From: Rubrobacter aplysinae
GTDB lineage: Bacteria; Actinomycetota; Rubrobacteria; Rubrobacterales; Rubrobacteraceae
Direction: 5' to 3'
Length of the DNA stretch: 64,000 nucleotides
Assembly (NCBI RefSeq): GCF_001029505.1
Contig: NZ_LEKH01000007.1
Coordinates: 1 to 64,000, forward strand
Shown here: positions 51,778-60,244 of the stretch, in pieces
How the letters are laid out: every line of letters starts with the position of its first letter
Numbering within the stretch: the first letter of the stretch is position 1
Program-made: the position numbers and the translations under genes
The notes under the pieces: model-generated
What the model was told of the DNA's origin: nothing
What the model saw: the letters and a program-made list of their open reading frames with translations, nothing else
Database searches by the model: none

Positions 51778-52043
51778 GGTGGCTCCTTCCTCTGATTGGT
51801 CTACTGCGTGGCGAGTTGCACCGCTGTACTACTCGCCACGCAGTAGCGCCACGTAGTGGAAGCTGCTGAAGACGATCAAAGACTGTAAAGAGTCGGGAAG
51901 CCGCGCGCAGGGGTTTCAGGTGTCTCGTGGGACCCTGCGATGATCCGGTGCTACGGGATGAAGACGTCTCTTACGGGGTAATCAAATAGAGAGAGCAAGA
52001 AGGGAGCAGGAGCGGCGGAATGCATCCGCCTCCGGGAGATCTC

Positions 52044-52445
52044 TCAGGACTCCGAGCGGTCCTTCTGTTCTTTCATGAGCTCGTGGTAGGCCTCGCGCAT
52101 CTGCTGGTCGTAGCGCCTGCGCTCTACCGTTCCTTTCGGCGGTGGTGGGTCGATCTCCTCTTCCGGCATCGTCTCTTCGAGCTCGCGGTACTCTGTGCCC
52201 GCGTCGAACGGGTGACCGAAGTTCTCCTGGTAGCTAACCGTTGCGACCACGCCTTCGTTCCCGTCGTCGCGGATTTCGAGGCGGCTAACCCACCAGGTCT
52301 CGCCCATCGCCAGCACGTGTTCGCCGTCGTGGCTCGCTACCAGGGCCTGAGACCCTTCTCCATCAGGGCGGATGTCGAAGGCGAAGATGTGACCGGGCAC
52401 GGCCTCGGCGATGGCGTCGGTATCGTAACGGCTCACGATCATCAT
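52044..52445 (-). CDS. Hypothetical protein, 133 aa
   Basis: N-terminal beta-rich part (HIFAFDIRPDGEGSQALVAS, TWWVSRLEIRDDGNEGVVAT) and a C-terminal charged helix. Its AGGAGGTAGGG ribosome site overlaps the end of the upstream gene, so the two are coupled. Confidence 0.65.
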   Translation of the reverse strand: MMIVSRYDTDAIAEAVPGHIFAFDIRPDGEGSQALVASHDGEHVLAMGETWWVSRLEIRDDGNEGVVATVSYQENFGHPFDAGTEYRELEETMPEEEIDPPPPKGTVERRRYDQQMREAYHELMKEQKDRSES

Positions 52446-52446
52446 T

Positions 52447-52752
52447 TTACCCTACCTCCTTGCGCAAGGCTCTGTACCACTTCTCTATCTGCTGCGCCGC
52501 CCGCGGATAGTCGGGCCGGGCGACCTCGCGGTGATTGCCGCTGTGAGCCCGCTCCTCGCCAAGCAGGACGCGGTTCTTTACCCGGGTCGCGTAGTAGACC
52601 GTGTGGGCTCCGCCGCGGTTGTCCCGGACCCTCTCGAAGCTCATGGCGAGGACCCACCCGTTCGGTAGCTCCACTGCTGTCGAGATCGTCCGGGCATGCC
52701 CCGGATACCGATCATCGAAGAATGCCGAGAGCTCCCGGCTTACGTCCTGCAT
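52447..52752 (-). CDS. Hypothetical protein, 101 aa
   Basis: Alpha/beta protein with PNGWVLAMSFERVRDNRGG and YYATRVKNRVLLGEE; no TM. First gene of a coupled pair with the 133-residue protein, 126 bp after ssb and its terminator. No family recognised. Confidence 0.65.
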   Translation of the reverse strand: MQDVSRELSAFFDDRYPGHARTISTAVELPNGWVLAMSFERVRDNRGGAHTVYYATRVKNRVLLGEERAHSGNHREVARPDYPRAAQQIEKWYRALRKEVG

Positions 52753-52810
52753 CTCTCCCTCCCTGTCCGTGGCAGACTTTCCCCGCCCTTCCCCATCCGG
52801 TTTCTACACA

Positions 52811-52845
52811 AGAAAAGGCGCGGAGCCGCTCACCGGCTCCGCGCC
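52811..52845 (-). terminator. Rho-independent terminator of ssb
   Basis: Perfect 12-bp stem GGCGCGGAGCCG / CGGCTCCGCGCC with 5-base loop, followed on the minus strand by TTTTCTTG. It lies 34 bp past the ssb stop. Confidence 0.85.
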
Positions 52846-52878
52846 CCCTGTAGCGCACACTCTGTTGCTGGTTGGCTG

Positions 52879-53373
52879 CTACAGGATGTCAGTCACTACC
52901 CGCTGCCTGGCCTGAGCGTGATGGAAGGGGATATCATCCCACTGCCCATCCTCGAAATCGGCGGGTGCAGCGTCGTTGCCCGAGCTGCCCGAGCCGCCCG
53001 CTGCCGCTCCGACCTTCTGACCACCAGCGGAACCGCCATTCTCGAACTCTCCGCCCTGGCCGCGCGGGAGGAACTGGACCTCATCGGCCACTATGTCCAC
53101 CTTGTTGCGCTTGGAGCCGTCCTGGGCCTCCCACGACCGGAACTGCAGACGGCCCTTGATGAGTATGGGGTCGCCCTTCTTCTTGTAGTTGGCGATGGTC
53201 TCGCCAAGCTCGCGCCAGGCCGTGACGTCGAAGAAGTCCACCTCGTCGTTCTGGCTGCGGACGCGGTTTACCGCGATCCCGAAGTTGCACACCGGGATGC
53301 CGTTGTTCGTGAACCGAAGCTCGGGATCTCGCGTGAGGTTCCCGGCCTCGACCACCAGGTTGAAGTCGGCCAT
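52879..53373 (-). CDS. ssb: Single-stranded DNA-binding protein with C-terminal extension
   Basis: 164 residues. OB-fold 1-105 (LVVEAGNLTRDPELRFTNNG, FFDVTAWRELGETIANYKKK, WEAQDGSKRNKVDIVADEVQ), Gly-rich linker 107-138. The conserved acidic tip DDIPF is at 146-150, but 14 more residues (HHAQARQRVVTDIL) follow, whereas the tip is normally the very C-terminus and must be free to bind partner proteins. Protects ssDNA in plasmid replication or transfer. Confidence 0.95.
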   Translation of the reverse strand: MADFNLVVEAGNLTRDPELRFTNNGIPVCNFGIAVNRVRSQNDEVDFFDVTAWRELGETIANYKKKGDPILIKGRLQFRSWEAQDGSKRNKVDIVADEVQFLPRGQGGEFENGGSAGGQKVGAAAGGSGSSGNDAAPADFEDGQWDDIPFHHAQARQRVVTDIL

Positions 53374-53473
53374 CTTGGCCCTCCTCTCGACTTGCTCTAC
53401 GTGGGCCTCCCTCCTTACGGGATAAGCCCGATTTACCTACCGCCAGTGACCCTCTACATCCACTGAGAGAGCG

Positions 53474-53509
53474 TGCTGGCTGCTTTCACCACTGGGCAAG
53501 CAGCCAGCA
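53474..53509 (-). terminator. Hairpin downstream of 131-aa gene
   Basis: Perfect 12-bp stem TGCTGGCTGCTT / AAGCAGCCAGCA with 12-base loop, 18 bp after the stop at 53527. No T-run; probable terminator or processing signal between this gene and ssb. Confidence 0.55.
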
Positions 53510-53526
53510 AAGCTCCGAAGCTCCAC

Positions 53527-53922
53527 CTAGGCCGCCTCTTCTCCTACCGGCTCGTCTTCCGAGGTGTACTGCTCGGAGTAGGGCGAGAACCCGGTAAGGA
53601 AATGGCTCACCGCGTCTTCCGCTCCGGCATACAACGATGGCTCTTCCTCTAGCTCCAGCGCCGGGTAGACGACGTGGCTGGTGATCGCCGGACGCTTGTT
53701 TCCCTCCAGGTACACTCCCACCTCTGAGCCGTCCGCCGGCGAGCAGATCGGCAGGAAGAGATCTCCGCGTACCTTCGACCCGGCCTCTGTTATCTCCGCA
53801 CCGAGTAGCCTCATCACCTTCGCCTTCGCGTCGGCCGCTCTCTCCAGAGACCTGCTTACTGGGTTCTCCACCAGCGCCTCGACGTTCCGGGCCTTCCGTA
53901 GCAGCCGCCTGTGCTCGCTCAC
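53527..53922 (-). CDS. Hypothetical protein, 131 aa
   Basis: Start GTG at 53922 (GGAGG 4 bp upstream); ATG at 53985 is possible. N-terminal basic helix (SEHRRLLRKARNVEALVE), a beta-rich middle (KVRGDLFLPICSPADGSEV) and an acidic tail. No family recognised. Confidence 0.65.
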   Translation of the reverse strand: MSEHRRLLRKARNVEALVENPVSRSLERAADAKAKVMRLLGAEITEAGSKVRGDLFLPICSPADGSEVGVYLEGNKRPAITSHVVYPALELEEEPSLYAGAEDAVSHFLTGFSPYSEQYTSEDEPVGEEAA

Positions 53923-54145
53923 GATTCCTCCATCCTCTTTGGTGTTCAGGCCTGTACCCCTGGTCTGGCCTGAACACCGCCGCAAGCGAGCCGACTTCGT
54001 TATCTCGACGGGCTTCTGACGTCTGTACTACCTCTGGCCTCTTTCGGGAAGAAGCCCTCCTCTGCCCTGCCTCCACGAGCCCAGCGGCGACGGCCCCCAA
54101 GAGAAACCGCGCTGCGAGCAAAGTTGACTCCGCTCAACTTTGTGA

Positions 54146-54168
54146 GCTGCGTGGTTTTGGACACTTTG
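54146..54168 (-). repeat. 23-bp repeat, copy A, with adjacent hairpin
   Basis: AGCTGCGTGGTTTTGGACAC plus TTT; matches copy B at 55375-55397 with two mismatches. Next to a hairpin AAAGTTGA/TCAACTTT at 54121-54142. Lies about 225 bp upstream of the 131-residue gene; possible promoter or regulatory element. Confidence 0.6.
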
Positions 54169-54233
54169 GGCCGCGTCGCCGCCGTGGACCCCACGATGCT
54201 TCGGCTTCCCTCCAGGTTACCGGGACCGTCTTC

Positions 54234-54977
54234 TCACCCCACATCCAGGCTCTCCTGAAACCTCTCGAAGTCTCGCTGGCGTGCCTCCTTCTGGGCCTGA
54301 CGTATCGACTGCCAGTGAGATGGATACCGTCTAAGATCCACATCTCTAAGGCCGCCCTCTCTTACGAGCTCCTCCGGGAATACTTCGGCCTGAAGCAGTA
54401 CCGCCTCCGGCTCGATAGCCTCGACCATCGCTCTGCACCCCGAGACGAATAGCGACCTCTCGTGACGGTTACCCAGATCCACCCCGACGCTCGATATAGC
54501 CACGGTAGAGCCCTTCTCGACTCCGAGAAAGCAGAACGTGTACGACTCCTCCGTGGACCACGAGATCGTCGGGATCACCTTCACCCCACCGGACTGCCAG
54601 TACGCCCCGCACCAGCGGTTGCGGTAAACGTTCCAGAGCTGCACCGTCAGCGGCCAGTCACGATAGAGACTGAAGTCCGGTGAGAGGGCAAAGCCCACGC
54701 TACTTACGTACTTCAGCTTCTCCCGGGGACGACTCCACACACCCTCGAACCGGTAGTCCTCGAGGAAGAAATGCAGGGCCGTCCGGTATGGTTCGTGGGC
54801 CAGCACCACATCTTCATTGAGCCTGGTCCGGTACGGCATCAGCACACCGGGGATCTCTTGCTCTCTCCTTATCAGGGGTATGCCGAGACCGTTGTCAGAG
54901 TCCATCAACCGGGTGGTGTTCAGGGCGTCTACCGAACCCTGTGGGCTCTTCTTCTTGAGCTCCTTCTCTACGTCCAC
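54234..54977 (-). CDS. DUF4417 domain protein
   Basis: 247 residues. The core FALSPDFSLYRDWPLTVQLW, NVYRNRWCGAYWQ and VKVIPTISWSTEESYTFCFL match DUF4417, found on phages and plasmids; role unknown. It follows the small 62-residue gene by 37 bp, an arrangement I associate with such elements. Confidence 0.88.
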   Translation of the reverse strand: MDVEKELKKKSPQGSVDALNTTRLMDSDNGLGIPLIRREQEIPGVLMPYRTRLNEDVVLAHEPYRTALHFFLEDYRFEGVWSRPREKLKYVSSVGFALSPDFSLYRDWPLTVQLWNVYRNRWCGAYWQSGGVKVIPTISWSTEESYTFCFLGVEKGSTVAISSVGVDLGNRHERSLFVSGCRAMVEAIEPEAVLLQAEVFPEELVREGGLRDVDLRRYPSHWQSIRQAQKEARQRDFERFQESLDVG

Positions 54978-55014
54978 CGGCGACCTCCTACCGATAACCG
55001 TCTATCACCAGACC

Positions 55015-55203
55015 TTACTCCTCTTCCTCTTCTTCCTCGCCTTCGTGATCTCCCGAGTCGCCACTGGACCCTCCAGTGCCCCCCACCGTGCCGATCGCGT
55101 AACCTCCGACCGCCGCTGCTGCTGTGGCCGCTGCCGTACCGGCTCCCGAACCTCCACCGCTCGACCCACTGCTCGATCCGCTGGCCGCGCCGCGACCCCC
55201 CAT
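55015..55203 (-). CDS. Small Gly/Ser-rich protein with acidic tail, 62 aa
   Basis: Starts MGGRGAASGSSS, ends in a poly-Glu tail (GEEEEEEE). AGGAGG 7 bp before the ATG supports translation. Proteins starting MGGRG-S occur on phages and plasmids, function unknown. First gene of a unit with DUF4417. Confidence 0.7.
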   Translation of the reverse strand: MGGRGAASGSSSGSSGGGSGAGTAAATAAAAVGGYAIGTVGGTGGSSGDSGDHEGEEEEEEE

Positions 55204-55374
55204 GAGCTCTACCTCCTGGCTCTCTCGACTCCACCGACTGGCTCTTCCTCTTACGGGAAGAGAACTCCTCCAAACTCTTCTGAGATACGTGGTTCCCTAT
55301 CTCGTGCGCGGGCAGCCTGTGGTCTCTGACCAAGCCTTCTACTTCCACCCCACACGACCTACTACCCACTAAAA

Positions 55375-55397
55375 AGCTGCGTTGTTTTAGACACTTT
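55375..55397 (-). repeat. 23-bp repeat, copy B
   Basis: AGCTGCGTTGTTTTAGACAC plus TTT, two mismatches from copy A at 54146-54168. Lies about 170 bp upstream of the 62-residue gene on the same relative strand. Confidence 0.6.
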
Positions 55398-55990
55398 TCG
55401 AGACTGTCATATAGACGTACCTCCGGCCTCCGTCCACGTGGTTGGTGCTGCCCCGATTCGCCGGCTAACTTACCCGCGCCGACCGTCACGACATCACCGC
55501 CGAGCCCCGACAATAGCTGCCCCGGTAACTCTTCCCCACCGACATTCTCGACTGCTCCGCTACGCTTCTTCACGAACTCCGAAGCTACTCCGAAAACACT
55601 GTGACGACACCCTCCTCCAACCCTCTCGACCGACCCTTCCCTACTCGCTATCTCTTCTCCACCAACCTCCTCGATTCCACTCCAGCATCCTCCCTCTACC
55701 ATCCTCTGATCTTCTCCAGCTCCAGCCTCACTCCACCCTTCTATCTCCTCTCCATAACCTCCTCCAATCGCCACCTCTCTATCCCTCCAAACTCTCCTGT
55801 ATCTACTAGCATCCACTACTCCACAAACCCGCCTCCAACACTTCTTCCTAGCCCCAAAACCAAGGCCAATTCGCCAGAAAATTTCTATACCCACACCTAA
55901 CGAACGTTTTCTGACTCCTTGTGTAGGGTCGCTGATACTCTGATTCGGCATAACTCCTTTACCTATCGGCATCCAGGCTAATATGAAGCA
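55398..55990. other. Non-coding tract with strong pyrimidine/purine strand bias
   Basis: From about 55450 to 55860 the plus strand is dominated by C and T in long runs (TCCTCTCCATAACCTCCTCC), and G is rare. Frames are open by chance (few G means few stops), but none has a ribosome site or family. Could be an untranslated leader of the DUF4417 unit, which would be purine-rich RNA, or an origin-linked tract. Confidence 0.55.
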
Positions 55991-56096
55991 TTCACACACC
56001 CTTCACACGACTTTCTCGGTGAAGGGTGTGTGAAGGGTACTTTTGTCGATCCGGCGCGTGATACGTGTGTGAAGAGTCTGTGAAGCCTGTGTGAAG
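55991..56096. repeat. Iteron-like repeats with 16-bp hairpin
   Basis: Perfect inverted repeat TTCACACACCCTTCAC (55991-56006) / GTGAAGGGTGTGTGAA (56019-56034) with a 12-base loop. TGTGTGAAG units at 56027, 56066 and 56088 and a variant TCTGTGAAG at 56077; the last three start every 11 bp, about one helical turn. This is the pattern of plasmid iterons or multi-site operators. It follows the two-HTH regulator gene. Confidence 0.7.
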
Positions 56097-56194
56097 GGGC
56101 AGATTCGCCGGTGCAGTATGCTGTCGCTGCACCACTTAGCCAGCTCCCGATACCAGCTTGAATACAGCTCCCGACACTTCTCATCGCGTTCCAT
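56003..56194 (-). CDS. Possible small protein overlapping the iteron region, 63 aa
   Basis: ATG at 56194 with GAGGGAAG upstream, overlapping the end of the two-HTH gene. The first 30 residues look coding (MERDEKCRELYSSWYRELAK); the rest is set by the iteron repeats (TLHTRITRRIDKSTLHT). Either a real gene with repeats in its end or a chance frame. Confidence 0.4.
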   Translation of the reverse strand: MERDEKCRELYSSWYRELAKWCSDSILHRRICPFTQASQTLHTRITRRIDKSTLHTPFTEKVV

Positions 56195-56972
56195 TTCTTC
56201 CCTCTGTGGCTGCTGCAATCGCGCTTCCGACTTGACTCTCTATGGCTATTACTTGCTCCAGTAACTCTGCCATCATCCGGCGGCTCTGCCTGACGTGTAC
56301 GTATAGTTCTTCAAGCGTGGTTTGCTCCCCGGATCCAGAGTTATCGAGTAGCTGCTGGTTGTCTTGCTGCGTGGTTGGCAACGGATCTTCTGGGCCGCTA
56401 CTGCGTGTCCGCTGTGCTTCTTTGACGAACGCGTCGTGGCCGCTACTCGGAGCTGCTTGCGCATCCTCTTCCGGGTAATGCACCACGTTCGTTTGGCCTG
56501 CTATCACCTTTATTCCAACCCCGGCCGCTTCCTCGCTCACATCTTCTGAGTAGGAAGCTCTAACGTCTTTTCCGACGACCCGATTTATTTTGTCGATGGT
56601 CTGGAATGTCGGCGTGCGCAGTCCTCTTAGCATGGACGATATGGTCGCTACTGAAAGCCCTGTCCTCGTCGCCAGTTCGGTCGGGTTCATTCCCCTGGCA
56701 GCCATCGCATCTCGCAGACGTCCGGGATCTACTTGGTGGTCTGTGGTCTTCTGAAACCCAACCTCTACCGGGGTGCTGCTAAGACCTTCCATTCCTCTGC
56801 CTAGGGCGCGCGAGATCTTGTTTACGCTGTCTTCCGAGAGTGGCTCTTTGTTTCTCACCGCGCGTCCGATGGTGTGCTCGGAGAGGCCACTGCGTCTGGC
56901 AAGATCGGCCTGCGACCACTTCTTTTCCGAGAGCACGTTTTCAAGTAGGTCTAACCTTATACCCATCCTCAA
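56181..56972 (-). CDS. Regulator with two XRE-type HTH domains, 263 aa
   Basis: First HTH at residues about 5-60 (WSQADLARRSGLSEHTIGRA), second at about 80-135 (RGMNPTELATRTGLSVATIS, MLRGLRTPTFQTIDKIN). The C-terminal half is low-complexity then helical (ELYVHVRQSRRMMAELLEQV). Two HTHs could bind the phased repeats just downstream of the gene. Its ATG overlaps the TGA of the Replic_Relax gene. Confidence 0.88.
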   Translation of the reverse strand: MRMGIRLDLLENVLSEKKWSQADLARRSGLSEHTIGRAVRNKEPLSEDSVNKISRALGRGMEGLSSTPVEVGFQKTTDHQVDPGRLRDAMAARGMNPTELATRTGLSVATISSMLRGLRTPTFQTIDKINRVVGKDVRASYSEDVSEEAAGVGIKVIAGQTNVVHYPEEDAQAAPSSGHDAFVKEAQRTRSSGPEDPLPTTQQDNQQLLDNSGSGEQTTLEELYVHVRQSRRMMAELLEQVIAIESQVGSAIAAATEGRNGTR

Positions 56973-57913
56973 ACAGCCTCTTCAGCCTCTCCTGCTGCTT
57001 GGGCTTGCTCTACGATCTCTCGTGCCCTGGTCAGCAAGTACTTCACTATGGTGTCGGTGTCGCCCAGCACACCTTTCATCGCGCTGCTCTCTTGCAGGGC
57101 CTCTCTGACGTACTCCTTGTCGCGTTCTGTATCGCAGGCAAACAACAGCTTTGCATCCTCTTTCGAGTAGCCGCGGTAGCTGCGGTAGCTGTCGGCGCGC
57201 GTTACTTTATCCTTAACTACTGACTTTGCTTCCCTGGATTCTTTGGTCTGGCGCTCGATGATGAACATCTTCCCATCCGGCATATGCACCCGGGCATCTG
57301 GTTGGTGCTTTTTGTTCTCACCCCCGAAGAAGTATTCGGTGGTGGCGTGGCTCTCGTTCTCCCAGCGCCATTCGGGGTAAACGTAGCCGTCCAGCTGGGC
57401 GAATAGCTCCTCGAAACTCGGCTGGATACGCGCGTATATCTCGGTGGTCTTGAAGTGGTGAGTCAGGCGCTCCGGTAGAGGCGGGTAGCTTTCACCGGGG
57501 CGCCCTGCGGCGTATGCTTGCCGCCTGTACTGGTTTTGCGTCAAGAACCAGTAGGTGCGCTGTCTGTCCTCTCCCAGTGGGGTGTAGTGATCCTTGAGCA
57601 ACACTCCCTTGCCAAGAAGCTTGTAGAGTCTTTTCTTCGCGGAATATTCGGAGTAGTGAAGCTCTTCGGTACCCGGATCTTTTTTGTACGCCGCCGACGG
57701 GAAGTACATCTTTGCTATCTGCTCGGTGGGCAGAGCCAGCGCGGTGTATAGCGACCTCTTCAGTAGGTGATCGCGGTTGGTCGTCCTCGGCCCGTACTTG
57801 CGCCTGTTCTGCGTGCGCTTCTGATCTGAATTCTGTGCTTTTTTACGGCTATCCTGATCTACTACCGCAGTGTGTTCTGTAGTGTACTCTTCGCTTATGC
57901 CGGTATCCGTCAT
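56969..57913 (-). CDS. Replication-relaxation (Replic_Relax) family protein
   Basis: 314 residues. N-terminal winged-helix region (RDHLLKRSLYTALALPTEQI), then KKRLYKLLGKGVLLKDHY and RTYWFLTQ, then a nuclease-like fold with HQPDARVHMPDGKMFIIERQ, similar to the PD-(D/E)xK arrangement. Family members occur on plasmids with supercoil-relaxed replication; activity unproven. Coupled by ATGA to the two-HTH gene. Confidence 0.82.
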   Translation of the reverse strand: MTDTGISEEYTTEHTAVVDQDSRKKAQNSDQKRTQNRRKYGPRTTNRDHLLKRSLYTALALPTEQIAKMYFPSAAYKKDPGTEELHYSEYSAKKRLYKLLGKGVLLKDHYTPLGEDRQRTYWFLTQNQYRRQAYAAGRPGESYPPLPERLTHHFKTTEIYARIQPSFEELFAQLDGYVYPEWRWENESHATTEYFFGGENKKHQPDARVHMPDGKMFIIERQTKESREAKSVVKDKVTRADSYRSYRGYSKEDAKLLFACDTERDKEYVREALQESSAMKGVLGDTDTIVKYLLTRAREIVEQAQAAGEAEEAV

Positions 57914-57931
57914 AATTTCCTACCTCCTCTA

Positions 57932-60244
57932 CTAGTTGCCTTCTATATGTCGCCGCAGCCGGCGCCCGTTGTGCCAGCCAATGAGTTTGGAAAAGCCAGC
58001 TACCATGGGGATAGCTAGTCCAGCTCCCAGCACCAGGCTTCCGGCCCACGCCAGTGCTCCTCCTAGGACCGCCCACGCCGCCGCACTCAATAACAGGGCT
58101 GTGATCACGTAGACCAGCCCCAACAAATGTCTCTCGCCCTTAACTCTGACGCGGTGCGCATAAACGGGTGGTGGACTATGTCCGCCGTCTTCTGGAGCGA
58201 GCTGCCCCTCTAATTGCCGGCGGGCATCCGTGGACTGCTGGTGAGTGTGCTTGATTTCTAGTTCGGTGGTGTCGTCTTTAGTGCGGTCATCTTCGACACC
58301 GTTTTCGTCTCTGGTGTTTTGTTGGCTGCTGTTGGTAGCGGGAAGCTGCTCTTGATCCCCTGGGCCATCGCTTACGTATTGCTCGTCCCTTCCCGTTTCA
58401 TAATCCTGCGAGGACAGATGAGAGCTATCCGTTCGCCGCTGGGAGTCGGTGGGTGCTTGCTGATGCTCCTCTTCTACGCCTCCCCTGTCAGACTCTTCCG
58501 CACTTTTCTGGTCCTCTGGAGTGGAATCACCATCTACCGAGCCCTCGGTAGTCTCCGGTTCTCTTTGTATGTTGCCCTGACCGGCCCCACTCACGCTGTC
58601 CTCGTCTCCACCTCCCAGCTCCTCGAATTCTGGCTGCCGATCCTTCTCAGACCAGCCGCTATCGAGGTACTTCTGCTCGAACTGCTCTACCGGCATAGCC
58701 CCACCAAGCAACTCTCCGATCTTCTGCTCGCGCTCCTCTTCGTCCAGAGACAGTATCCAGGCGTCGAGGTCCTTGGCTCCCTCGGGGAGCATCGCCACTT
58801 TCGGTATTCCTCCCTGTCGCTCTATAAGCCAGTTGCAGGCATGAGGCACCGCCTTCATTACCTCCGCGTAAGACTTCGGCTTCACGTCGAGGTCGGGGAT
58901 GTAGACAACCACTTTGCCCGCAAGATCCACGCCAGAGAGCTCGGGCAGCACGGTATATACAGCCTCATCTTCGCCACTGCGTGCCCGGTAGTTGCGAAAG
59001 CCCTTGATCGCGGCCACGGCGAACCCATACCGGGCGGCGACCATTGCCCCTATCGCGCCCTCGCAGACCGCCACCATCTCCTCGGGCCTGTAGCGGGGAT
59101 GGACGTACAGATGTACGGCGCTTCCCAGGAGTGCCTTGTAGCGCTTGTCGTACTCGCCCATCTCCTGGCCGGTGAATCGGCCTTCGACGGTGCGGATGTA
59201 GCCCTCGTTATCGAAATAGGGAATCAGCGCGTAGTCGCCGTAGAGCGAGAAGCGTAGAGCGCCACTCTTTGTCTCGTAAAAGCCCGGAACCGACAGCAGC
59301 TCCTCCTTGGAGAACCGCTGGTCCAGTTTGCCGAGTACGTAATCGCAGCGGTCCTTTGAGAACGAGCCGAATCGGCCTTCTTCTATGGCCGCTTCGTCCA
59401 GTCCGCGTTCCAGGAGAAACCACTTGTCGCGCTCCTCGAGCCGGCACATCTTCAAGAGCGCCTCGAAAACGTCGTGTGCCTTTTGCCTCTCGTCGACAGC
59501 CGGAGAGTTGTGAGCCTGGCTGGCCTCACCGGCTCTGGGGCTGTGCTCCTGGGAGGCTGCTAGCTCGGCGTCCTCGACGTACTCTGCGGACCCGCTTACG
59601 CCGTTCGATTCCTCCTCGTGGATAACCACGGCGGCTATGGCGCTGCGCGAGCCGTCGGTGTTCTCCTGCCAGGCCTGTATTGGCTGCTCCAGACCAATGC
59701 TATGACCATCCGAGGCCGGATCCGCGGTTGCCGCCGCTCCCCACTTGGGACCCGCGTACTCACTACTAGCGCCGCCGCCTGACTGCTCCTGCGTACCCTT
59801 CGTGGAACACTGATCCTCGTGAGCGGAACGCGGGGTTATCGCCCGCTTCTTGCGGGAGTCGTCGCGGGGACTGATCGCCTTTTCTCTACCACCAGAGCTT
59901 TCGGGCCCCGGCCGATTCTCACCACCCTCCTCCGGGTTGTCCAGGCCCAGGATCTCGTAGCCCTTTTTGAGGCACAGAACGAAGCCTTCCCCCGAAAGAG
60001 GATTTCCCTCGAAGTACGCTATTATCCCCAGGGCGTCGGTGGTCGTCGGCGCCTCGCAAGCGGCATCGAAACATCCCGCGTAGCCCATCACCGGGTCCAC
60101 CTCGAAGTTCCTATCACCGCAGGCCGGGCACTGGTAGGTCTGGCGTTTGCCCTCGCCACGCCTGCTGGTCAGGTAGTGATCGCACACGGCGACCACCTCG
60201 CGGTTTATAGCGTCCTTGTCGTAAGCGGTGCTCGTCTTACTCAT
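57932..60244 (-). CDS. Primase-like protein with zinc finger, TOPRIM-like domain and C-terminal membrane hairpin
   Basis: 770 residues. CHC2-type zinc finger: Cys39, Cys42 (CPACGDRNFEVD), Cys58, Cys63 (CFDAACEAP). A long low-complexity linker (about 115-255) leads to a helical region (KWFLLERGLDEAAIEEGRFG) and a TOPRIM-like core with VAVCEGAIGAMVAARYG (Glu), VVVYIPDLDVK (Asp-x-Asp). After an acidic repeat-like linker, two TM helices near 705-755 (HLLGLVYVITALLLSAAAWA, GSLVLGAGLAIPMVAG) and a basic tail. Plasmid primases rarely have TM segments, so this one may prime DNA at the membrane, for example during transfer. ATGA overlap with the NERD gene. Confidence 0.85.
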   Translation of the reverse strand: MSKTSTAYDKDAINREVVAVCDHYLTSRRGEGKRQTYQCPACGDRNFEVDPVMGYAGCFDAACEAPTTTDALGIIAYFEGNPLSGEGFVLCLKKGYEILGLDNPEEGGENRPGPESSGGREKAISPRDDSRKKRAITPRSAHEDQCSTKGTQEQSGGGASSEYAGPKWGAAATADPASDGHSIGLEQPIQAWQENTDGSRSAIAAVVIHEEESNGVSGSAEYVEDAELAASQEHSPRAGEASQAHNSPAVDERQKAHDVFEALLKMCRLEERDKWFLLERGLDEAAIEEGRFGSFSKDRCDYVLGKLDQRFSKEELLSVPGFYETKSGALRFSLYGDYALIPYFDNEGYIRTVEGRFTGQEMGEYDKRYKALLGSAVHLYVHPRYRPEEMVAVCEGAIGAMVAARYGFAVAAIKGFRNYRARSGEDEAVYTVLPELSGVDLAGKVVVYIPDLDVKPKSYAEVMKAVPHACNWLIERQGGIPKVAMLPEGAKDLDAWILSLDEEEREQKIGELLGGAMPVEQFEQKYLDSGWSEKDRQPEFEELGGGDEDSVSGAGQGNIQREPETTEGSVDGDSTPEDQKSAEESDRGGVEEEHQQAPTDSQRRTDSSHLSSQDYETGRDEQYVSDGPGDQEQLPATNSSQQNTRDENGVEDDRTKDDTTELEIKHTHQQSTDARRQLEGQLAPEDGGHSPPPVYAHRVRVKGERHLLGLVYVITALLLSAAAWAVLGGALAWAGSLVLGAGLAIPMVAGFSKLIGWHNGRRLRRHIEGN

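Noticed and set aside
54968-55999. A 343-codon open frame on the minus strand across the pyrimidine-rich region
   Set aside because: It overlaps the better supported 62-residue gene, has Arg/Gly-biased composition expected from the base skew, and shows no domain.
55991-56096. Repeats considered as a CRISPR array
   Set aside because: Units are 9 bp with 2-bp gaps, far too short for repeats and spacers, and no cas gene is near.
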